From an uncultured Phenylobacterium sp. (GTDB taxonomy: Bacteria > Pseudomonadota > Alphaproteobacteria > Caulobacterales > Caulobacteraceae), in NCBI GenBank assembly GCA_945952355.1, contig CAMFIW010000173.1, positions 1-6,439 on the forward strand: a stretch of DNA of 6,439 nucleotides, given 5' to 3'. Both the position numbers and the translations under genes were made by a program. The notes below the pieces were generated by a model, which saw only the letters and a program-made list of their open reading frames with translations, was not told the origin of the DNA and made no database searches. Positions 1 to 4,003 of the stretch are shown here, one piece after another; positions within the stretch are counted from its first letter, which is position 1, and each line of letters begins with the position of its first letter.

Positions 1-159
1 CTTGTAAGAGCAGTGCTCGGACCACATGACCGAGAAGACGCCCAGCTCCACCGGGTTCGGTTCCCGGTTCAGGCGCTGGAGGATGACGTCGTATTCCTCG
101 GACTTCAGGCCGTACTCGGCGGCGGTCTCGCGGAGGCTCTTGGCAGGCTGGGCGCTCAT
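1..159 (-). CDS. purL: PurL, phosphoribosylformylglycinamidine synthase subunit II (N-terminal part)
   Basis: This is the first 53 codons of a gene that continues beyond the left edge. PurL is the large catalytic subunit that turns FGAR into FGAM with ATP and glutamine-derived ammonia, in cytoplasmic de novo purine synthesis. The visible part matches the start of small-type (PurS/PurQ-dependent) PurL proteins. It has an [12 protein letters not shown] segment (about residues 13-24), then [11 protein letters not shown] (30-40), then the hallmark [12 protein letters not shown] (42-53), which leads into the ATP/substrate site. The ATG start has a modest Shine-Dalgarno sequence, GAAGG, about six bases upstream. 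The two residues before the hallmark that usually vary also fit this family. The leader upstream holds a large palindromic repeat, so its promoter must lie close to the start or further upstream on the minus strand. Identification is by motif recognition and is firm. Confidence 0.95.
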   Translation of the reverse strand, partial: MSAQPAKSLRETAAEYGLKSEEYDVILQRLNREPNPVELGVFSVMWSEHCSYK

Positions 160-215
160 GGCGCGCCTTCTAGCCGGACTCGGCGGGCAGCGCGATAGGC
201 GCGGGGCGGTGGGGC

Positions 216-302
216 GAGTTTCGGGGACAGGCTGATTATCTCGCGAACGGCTCGGGCGTCGGGGCGTCAGCGGACGAAATAATCAACCTGTCCCCGAAAC
301 TC
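216..302. repeat. Palindromic REP-like element with TTTCGGGGACAGG ends
   Basis: Two 24-base arms (216-239 and 279-302) are reverse complements with a single mismatch (position 232 against 286). Pairing continues inward to 243/275 with one further mismatch, leaving a loop of about 31 bases. Each arm reads, from the outside in, GAGTTTCGGGGACAGG then (C/T)TGATTAT. Arms carrying a GGGGACAGG-type core are familiar from repeats mobilised by IS200-like Y1 (RAYT) transposases in proteobacteria; that link is inference, as no transposase is visible here. The element fills most of the purL leader and its right arm covers the stop codon of the small ORF at 301-396. I saw no flanking target duplication, which fits the RAYT type. 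Transcribed in either direction it would fold into a long hairpin, so it could also stop or stabilise transcripts entering purL. Confidence 0.8.
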
Positions 303-396
303 ATCGCGCGAGGGCCTCGGTGGCGAGGGCAAGGCCGATCAGCGCGAACGTGGCGACGGGGACGGCCAGCAGGCCGCCGACGATGATGCGGACCAT
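301..396 (-). CDS. Small hydrophobic ORF, one membrane helix (31 aa)
   Basis: An ATG-started 31-codon frame begins 37 bases after the stop of the M56 protease gene, on the same strand. It is almost wholly one hydrophobic helix (IIVGGLLAVPVATFALIGLA, about residues 4-23) ending in EALAR. Nearly every third codon position is G or C, as in the neighbouring real genes. The same frame is open for another 20 codons upstream of the ATG, reading as a Pro/Ala/acidic stretch (DPASEPPRTEFIP), but has no start codon there, and no clear SD precedes the ATG. It may therefore be a small translationally coupled membrane protein, or the frame-shifted C-terminus of the M56 protein. Its TGA lies at the edge of the palindromic repeat, so its end may have been created by that insertion. 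Function unknown. Confidence 0.4.
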   Translation of the reverse strand: MVRIIVGGLLAVPVATFALIGLALATEALAR

Positions 397-433
397 CGGG
401 ATGAACTCGGTTCGTGGGGGCTCCGAGGCCGGG

Positions 434-1408
434 TCAGTCGCGGGTGCTGGCGCGGGTCATATCGGCGACCTGGCTGGGGCTGAGGCGGATCATGACGACG
501 CCCGACCGCAGATGAGTCCCGCTTTCGGTGAAGATGGTCTGGACGAAATGGGGGCGCGGCGGCGAGGCGGGCTGGGCGGCCCAGGCGGCGTAGCCCCAGC
601 CTATCGCCAGAAGGGCCGTCGCCCAGGCGCCGGCGAGACGGCGGATGTCCCCCACGGCCGGTTGCTTGAGGTTCGCGATCCGGGTCTCCAGCGGATGCGG
701 CGCGGCGATCCAGTGGCATCCCAGGGGCAGGGTGGCGGGCGCGATCTGGGCCTTCAGCATGGTCTGGGCGTAGAGCCGGCGCTGGCGTGAGCGACCCGAC
801 ATCACCGTGGCGTCGCAGGCGAGCTCCTGGTCGAGACGCGCATAGTAGGCGGCGATGTGGACGAGGGGATTGAACCAGCAGATCGCCTGGGCGGCGGTGA
901 TCGCGGCGTTGATCTTCGGGTGGCCCCGATCGATGTGGGCGCGCTCATGGGCGCGGATCAGGGCGCGCTCGGGCTCGTCGAAGATCTCGGCGAAATTCGC
1001 GGGCGTGACATAGCGCGGGCAGATGACGCCGACCACCGCAGGGCCCGCCCGGCCGGCGCGGGCGCGAGCCAGGAAGCGGATCTGGCCGAAGACCACGAAG
1101 CCCACCGCGAGTCCCACGCCCGCCAACCAGATCCCGGTGAGAGCCGAGGGCGACAGATTGGAGGGCACGGCCTTCAGCAGGGGCCCGGTCGCGGCCTGGG
1201 CGGCGGCCAGCGCCGCGGCTTCGCTCTCGGCCTCCGCCCCTGGGATGAGGCAGGAGACGAAGGCCAGGGGCGCGGCGAGCCAGAGCAGGTAGGCGCTGTG
1301 CGGGCCCAGCAGGCGGCGGACGGGAACCCGCAGCGCAAGAACGATGACGATGGTCAGGGCGGCCAGCAGATTGGCGCGGACAAAGCCGGCGAGCAGATCA
1401 GTCAGCAT
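434..1408 (-). CDS. BlaR1/MecR1-family M56 membrane metalloprotease without penicillin-sensor domain
   Basis: A 324-aa inner-membrane zinc protease of family M56, expected to relieve repression by cutting, directly or indirectly, the BlaI-type repressor encoded just upstream. Hydrophobic helices lie at about 12-27, 39-56, 89-110 and 259-278. The cytosolic catalytic part has the zinc motif HERAH (H154, E155, H158), then NPLVH at 180-184, then QELACDATVM with the third ligand E195. All active-site residues are present. After the fourth helix only about 45 residues remain, whereas classical BlaR1/MecR1 (about 600 aa) carry a penicillin-binding sensor domain of about 250 residues. This protein therefore cannot sense beta-lactams in the known way, and its signal is unknown. 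Its start overlaps the end of the repressor gene by 11 bases, showing translational coupling. The stop TGA is followed by a +1-frame continuation encoding a further hydrophobic helix, so the true C-terminus is uncertain. Family assignment is firm; the symbol is withheld because the beta-lactam role is not shown. Confidence 0.9.
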   Translation of the reverse strand: MLTDLLAGFVRANLLAALTIVIVLALRVPVRRLLGPHSAYLLWLAAPLAFVSCLIPGAEAESEAAALAAAQAATGPLLKAVPSNLSPSALTGIWLAGVGLAVGFVVFGQIRFLARARAGRAGPAVVGVICPRYVTPANFAEIFDEPERALIRAHERAHIDRGHPKINAAITAAQAICWFNPLVHIAAYYARLDQELACDATVMSGRSRQRRLYAQTMLKAQIAPATLPLGCHWIAAPHPLETRIANLKQPAVGDIRRLAGAWATALLAIGWGYAAWAAQPASPPRPHFVQTIFTESGTHLRSGVVMIRLSPSQVADMTRASTRD

Positions 1409-1769
1409 CGTCGTCGAGCTCCGAGATCAGCTTCTTCAGCCGGGCGACCTCGGTCGGCTTGAGGGACCGGCTCTTGGCGAAATGCGCGACCAGGGGGGCC
1501 AGCTCGCCGTCGAACAGGCGGTCCAGAAGGCCCTGGCTCTCGGCCTGCACATAGTCGGCGCGCTGGACGAGGGGATGATAGGCGTGGCGGCCGTCGACGC
1601 GCTCGGACTTCAGCGCCTTCTTCTTCAGGAGCCGGTTGATCAGGGTCTTGACCGTGGCGTCGCCCCAGTTCTGGGCGGCGCCCACCTCGGCGACGATCTC
1701 GTCGGCGGTCAGCGGTCCGCGCCGCCACAGCGCCTCCATGACCTGGCTTTCCGCCGTGGTGATGTGCAT
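1398..1769 (-). CDS. BlaI/MecI/CopY-family transcriptional repressor
   Basis: A 123-aa winged-helix DNA-binding repressor, first gene of a two-gene operon with the M56 protease. The N-terminus has the family pattern TTAESQVMEALWRRGPLTADEI (about 4-25), then the recognition helix ATVKTLINRLLKKKAL (38-53), then the wing GRHAYHPLV (60-68). The C-terminal helices (about 72-118) form the dimer region. F97 within VAHFAKS sits where staphylococcal BlaI/MecI is cut (Asn-Phe), although the residue before it here is His. Length is normal for the family. The ATG is the first start after the promoter, with only a weak CAGG/GGATG ribosome site in a leader of about 24 bases. Two TTAC-N4-GTAA sites over the promoter indicate autorepression. 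The genes it controls elsewhere are unknown, and no beta-lactamase gene lies in this window. Confidence 0.93.
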   Translation of the reverse strand: MHITTAESQVMEALWRRGPLTADEIVAEVGAAQNWGDATVKTLINRLLKKKALKSERVDGRHAYHPLVQRADYVQAESQGLLDRLFDGELAPLVAHFAKSRSLKPTEVARLKKLISELDDDAD

Positions 1770-1775
1770 GGCCTG

Positions 1776-1787
1776 TTACATCCGTAA
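1776..1787. promoter_or_regulatory. BlaI-type operator, promoter-proximal to the repressor start
   Basis: Perfect dyad TTAC-ATCC-GTAA. This matches the core of the known BlaI operator of Bacillus licheniformis (TTAC-ATAT-GTAA). It lies in the predicted transcribed leader, 7 bases before the repressor ATG. Its centre is 27 bp from that of the second copy at 1803-1814, so two dimers could bind side by side. Confidence 0.75.
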
Positions 1788-1799
1788 GATCTCAAGTTG

Positions 1800-1827
1800 A
1801 AATTACGACGGTAAGTCATCCTGTCAA
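1800..1827 (-). promoter_or_regulatory. Promoter of the repressor/M56 operon
   Basis: On the minus strand a perfect -35 TTGACA (1822-1827) is followed, after 16 bases, by TAATTT (1800-1805) as a weak -10. Transcription would start near 1793, giving a leader of about 24 bases. The operator at 1803-1814 sits inside the spacer and touches the -10 box, and the other operator falls in the leader. The perfect -35 and the operator placement support it; the -10 is only half-consensus. Confidence 0.6.
1803..1814. promoter_or_regulatory. BlaI-type operator overlapping the promoter core
   Basis: Second perfect dyad of the same form, TTAC-GACG-GTAA. It lies between and over the predicted -35 and -10 boxes of the repressor operon, so a bound dimer would block RNA polymerase. 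The pairing can be extended one step outward with one mismatch (aNTTAC...GTAAgt). Confidence 0.75.
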
Positions 1828-1851
1828 GCCGCGTCGCCGCAGATTTTTCGC

Positions 1852-1877
1852 GGAACATTCGCGCGGGCGAGGGGGTT
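1852..1877 (+). promoter_or_regulatory. EcfG-type general-stress promoter (GGAAC-N17-GGTT)
   Basis: GGAAC at 1852-1856 is followed by 17 bases and then GGTT at 1874-1877. The alphaproteobacterial general stress sigma factor (EcfG; SigT in Caulobacter) recognises GGAAC-N16/17-CGTT, so only the C of the -10 is off. Transcription would start near 1884, leaving a leader of about 45 bases before the small gene at 1929. It lies back to back with the repressor promoter and shares no bases with it. Confidence 0.5.
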
Positions 1878-1891
1878 GGTCCGCCGTACCC

Positions 1892-1908
1892 CGGCGCACG
1901 TGGCGCCG
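1892..1908 (+). promoter_or_regulatory. Hairpin in the 5' leader of the small Gln/Pro-rich gene
   Basis: CGGCGC and GCGCCG pair perfectly over a five-base loop (ACGTG). The stem ends eight bases before the AGGAG ribosome site of the gene at 1929. It could tune translation or protect the 5' end; this is inference from position and pairing alone. Confidence 0.35.
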
Positions 1909-1928
1909 ATCGTAAAAGGAGACCCGTC

Positions 1929-2093
1929 ATGGGCGACCAGAACACCCGTACGCCGCAGCAACAGCCCTCGAATCCGCAGCGCCAGGCGCCGGGCCAGCAG
2001 CAACAGCAGCGCCAGCCGGGTCAGCAGCATCCACCGGGCCAGCCCGGCCAGCGGGACAAGCAGGACAGTCGCCAGACGGAGCGTGACCGCTAG
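1929..2093 (+). CDS. Small Gln/Pro-rich disordered protein (54 aa)
   Basis: A 54-codon gene with an excellent ribosome site (AAAAGGAGA; AGGAG at 1917-1921, seven bases before the ATG). One third of its residues are glutamine (18 of 54), with many prolines, glycines and arginines. It runs MGDQNTRTPQQQ, then QQQQQR in the middle, and ends in a charged tail QRDKQDSRQTERDR. There is no hydrophobic stretch, cysteine or signal peptide, so it should be a soluble, intrinsically disordered cytoplasmic protein. Mixed CAG/CAA codons show it is not a simple DNA repeat expansion. It stands alone, with an EcfG-like promoter and leader hairpin in front and a terminator behind, which suggests a stress-induced monocistronic gene. 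Similar short hydrophilic proteins are common in general-stress regulons of this class, but I do not recognise a named family. That it is a gene is well supported; its function is unknown. Confidence 0.72.
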   Translation: MGDQNTRTPQQQPSNPQRQAPGQQQQQRQPGQQHPPGQPGQRDKQDSRQTERDR

Positions 2094-2120
2094 GTCATCA
2101 CGCCATTCGGCGAAGGATGG

Positions 2121-2142
2121 AGGCCGGCGCCCGCGCCGGCCT
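2121..2142 (+). terminator. Stem-loop terminator after the small gene
   Basis: A nine-base-pair perfect GC-rich stem (AGGCCGGCG / CGCCGGCCT) closes on a four-base loop and is followed by TTGTCGTT. The T-run is weak, but the position, 28 bases after the stop codon, and the stem strength suit an intrinsic terminator separating it from the next gene. Confidence 0.65.
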
Positions 2143-2158
2143 TTGTCGTTCCTGCTGA

Positions 2159-2171
2159 CGCCATGCTGGCG
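2159..2171. promoter_or_regulatory. 13-bp palindrome CGCCA-TGC-TGGCG
   Basis: A near-perfect dyad with five-base arms lies 42 bases before the start of the GFA-family gene. A copy differing in one central base sits at 6056-6068, before the permease gene. It may be an operator for a shared regulator; no known family site is recognised. Confidence 0.3.
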
Positions 2172-2213
2172 GCAGAACCCCGGGAGAGTGCGCAGGCCAG
2201 CCAGGAGAGACCG

Positions 2214-2588
2214 ATGCCGTTGAAGGGAAGCTGCCATTGCGGCGCGACGCAGTTCGAGGTGGACGCCGCGCCGACCGAGGTGACCGAATGCAATTGTTCG
2301 TTCTGCGCCAAGCGGGGACAGAAGCACGCCTATTACAACCCCGAGCAATTCAAGCTGCTGACCGCGCGCGATCGGGTCTCGACCTATCAGTGGGGCCACT
2401 ATGTCGGGCAGCACCATCACTGCGCGATCTGCGGCTGCGGGACCTATTCGGAGTTTCCCGACTTCTCGACCGGCCAGGCCGACTACGAGCACATGAAGGT
2501 CGGCGTGAACGCGCGCCTGTTCGACGTCGAGGCGTTCGATATCGACGCCGTGCCGGTGAACAAGGTCAACGGGAGGACGGACTGGTGA
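2214..2588 (+). CDS. GFA-family (DUF636) zinc-binding protein
   Basis: A 124-aa protein of the Gfa fold, named for the glutathione-dependent formaldehyde-activating enzyme (S-hydroxymethylglutathione synthase). Most members are of unproven activity, so the reaction is not assigned. Two zinc sites are visible. A structural one is formed by CHCG (C7, C9) with CAIC (C70, C73), and the presumed active one by CNCSFC (C26, C28, C31). The extra C75 in CGCG is less usual. Histidines H67-H69 precede the third cluster. The chosen ATG has a clear SD, AGGAG, about six bases upstream and starts right at the conserved PLKGSCHCG. An in-frame ATG at 2163 would add 17 unlikely residues and lacks an SD. Length is typical. 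It is a single gene, convergent with the next one, and soluble. It may take part in handling a small aldehyde or thiol adduct, but that is inference. Confidence 0.88.
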   Translation: MPLKGSCHCGATQFEVDAAPTEVTECNCSFCAKRGQKHAYYNPEQFKLLTARDRVSTYQWGHYVGQHHHCAICGCGTYSEFPDFSTGQADYEHMKVGVNARLFDVEAFDIDAVPVNKVNGRTDW

Positions 2589-2599
2589 GATGAAGCCCG

Positions 2600-2619
2600 C
2601 TCTCCATGCGCGGGGAGAG
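2600..2619. terminator. Weak stem between convergent genes
   Basis: CTCTCC pairs with GGAGAG over an eight-base loop in the 42-base gap between the GFA gene and the convergent membrane-protein gene. On the minus strand the T-run comes before the stem, not after, so it is not a classical terminator. It may act as a bidirectional stop. Confidence 0.3.
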
Positions 2620-2630
2620 GAAAAAGTGGC

Positions 2631-3128
2631 TCACACCACCGAAAGGGTCGGGCGAGACCGCCGAACCGCCAGCACCCCCAGGACGATGAAGGCCACCAGC
2701 ACCACGCCCTGGGCCGCGGCGAAGGGCGGCTCGGTCTGGGTGGGGGCGAGCGCCTTCAGCGGGGCGAGCTTGGCGAACGACTGCACCACCAGCACGAAGA
2801 CATTGAGATAGAGAGCCAGGATCGCCGTGCCGACATAGACCTTGCGCCAGATCCCGAGATTTCGCCGGACGTAGAAGGCGAACAGGCTGGCGGCCAGGAC
2901 GACCAGCGAGATCACGCCGACGATGTGCGGCGGGCCGATCGCCTTCGAATGGAAGAAGAAGCCGGTGACGCTGGTGAGGATGGTGAAGGTCAGAAAGACC
3001 GCCGTCAGGGCGGACGGGAAACGGCCCCGCAGCATCTCGACGAGCGCGGCCAATCCGGCCGCGATGGCGATCAAGCTGATGAGGACGTGGACGGTGGTGA
3101 ACGCAGCAACCGAGAGACCGAGGATCAT
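2631..3128 (-). CDS. Five-helix integral membrane protein, function unknown
   Basis: A 165-aa membrane protein with hydrophobic helices at about 9-31, 39-58, 66-87, 96-117 and 137-154, and an arginine-rich end (RRSRP). Notable polar residues are H14 in TTVHVL, H60 and H68 (FFFHSKAIGPPH), and N109 in LYLNVFVLVVQ. The loop LKALAPTQTEPPF (124-136) before the last helix looks conserved-type. I recognise the general look of a small membrane-protein family common in Alphaproteobacteria, but have no function for it. The membrane histidines could bind a metal or haem; this is only a suggestion. The chosen ATG follows a purine-rich AGGGGGAAAG ribosome site. An in-frame GTG at 3170 would add 14 polar residues without a good SD. 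It follows the LolA-like gene at a 69-base gap on the same strand and could be read through from it. Confidence 0.75.
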   Translation of the reverse strand: MILGLSVAAFTTVHVLISLIAIAAGLAALVEMLRGRFPSALTAVFLTFTILTSVTGFFFHSKAIGPPHIVGVISLVVLAASLFAFYVRRNLGIWRKVYVGTAILALYLNVFVLVVQSFAKLAPLKALAPTQTEPPFAAAQGVVLVAFIVLGVLAVRRSRPTLSVV

Positions 3129-3197
3129 GCTTTCCCCCTGGGGTCTTGAGCCGACCGGCGGATATTGCACGCAACGGCCAAGCTCGCCCAGGTTGTT

Positions 3198-3905
3198 TCA
3201 CATCTCGGCGGCGAAGGTTTCCAGGACGAGCTCGAAGTAGGGCGCTCCGTTCTGGCGGATGGCCATGGTGCGCGGCCAGCGGACCCCGCCGCCCTCGATC
3301 TCGCCGGAAAAGGCGAAATCTTGGGCGACCTCGGTGACGCCGTCGTCGGGCGAGACGACCCGGTTTTCGGCGCCGATCAGACGCGCGCCGGGATCGAAGA
3401 CCAGGGTGGTTCGCGGCGCGCCGGGATGGGCGATCTCCAGGCGACCGGAGCCGTCGGCTTCGGCGGCCAGCCATGTCTCGACCCCGGGTCCGCACAGCGG
3501 GGCCAGCAGCATGAGGCCGTAGAGCGCGTATTGCTGGCGCTCATGGGCGAGCATGGCGGCCGGCATGGGCTGCTTCTGGCCGGAACGCTCGGTGAAGCCC
3601 TGGGCGCCCTCGACGATAAGCGAGCGGGTGCTGGCGGGCCCCTCGTCGGCGAGCCAGGTGTCGGAGCGGGCGGCCTCGAACGGCCGCACCATCGTCGAGA
3701 CGCCGACGGCGACGGTGCGTTCCGTGGTGAAGATGCGGGCGCGACCGGTCCAGCGCAGGGCGCGAACCGCCTTCAGACGCTCCGCCCCGCCCATGCGCGC
3801 CATGGCCTGATTGAGCAGGGGCGAGCCGCAGGCGCCGGAGACCGCGAAGGCCGGTCGGGCGGCGAGCGCGAAGGGCGCGGCGAGGATCAGGCGGCGGGAG
3901 AGCAT
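3198..3905 (-). CDS. Exported periplasmic protein, LolA-like appearance
   Basis: A 235-aa protein with an N-terminal signal MLSRRLILAAPFALAARPAFA, cut after about residue 21. The twin arginine in SRRLIL resembles a Tat signal, but the hydrophobic core is short and Sec export is possible. The mature part starts with a segment typical of LolA/outer-membrane-lipoprotein-sorting folds (MARMGGAERLKAVRALRWTGRARI, about 36-59) and ends with GGGVRWPRTMAIRQ then YFELVLETFAA, the alternating pattern of beta strands found in such half-barrels. Two cysteines (C26 and C138) remain in the mature form and could pair. No catalytic motif is visible. It starts 98 bases after the ester hydrolase gene on the same strand, so co-transcription is plausible. 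The gap holds only a weak CCCCG/CGGGG stem. The ribosome site before the ATG (CAGGCTGAG) is poor. It may carry or bind a hydrophobic ligand, but this is unproven. Confidence 0.75.
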   Translation of the reverse strand: MLSRRLILAAPFALAARPAFAVSGACGSPLLNQAMARMGGAERLKAVRALRWTGRARIFTTERTVAVGVSTMVRPFEAARSDTWLADEGPASTRSLIVEGAQGFTERSGQKQPMPAAMLAHERQQYALYGLMLLAPLCGPGVETWLAAEADGSGRLEIAHPGAPRTTLVFDPGARLIGAENRVVSPDDGVTEVAQDFAFSGEIEGGGVRWPRTMAIRQNGAPYFELVLETFAAEM

Positions 3906-4003
3906 GAGCTCAGCCTGGGTGGTGGTGGCGCGGCCGTCAACCAGGGCGGTGGTGATCGTCCTCCCCGCGAGAAGCGCAGCGGAACGGGGGATGAACGCCG
4001 ATC

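Noticed and set aside
339..719. Minus-strand frame overlapping the 3' part of the M56 gene
   Set aside because: Arg/Pro/Ser-rich out-of-frame shadow, distinct from the 301-396 small ORF frame.
857..1462. Plus-strand frame opposite the M56 gene
   Set aside because: Gly/Asp/Arg-rich antisense; the minus-strand frame carries the HERAH motif.
1968..2050. Gln-codon-rich stretch as a DNA tandem repeat
   Set aside because: CAG and CAA codons are mixed with others and there is no fixed repeat unit; it is better read as a coding bias.
3165..3174. TTGC-AC-GCAA dyad before the membrane-protein gene
   Set aside because: Four-base arms only; easily by chance, and no convincing -35/-10 pair around it.
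2566..3495. Minus-strand frame of 309 codons across the membrane-protein gene
   Set aside because: Arg/Pro-rich shadow frame crossing two better-supported genes.
3963..3989. CCCCG/CGGGG stem between the hydrolase and the LolA-like gene as a terminator
   Set aside because: Only five pairs, a 17-base loop and no T-run; too weak to break an operon.
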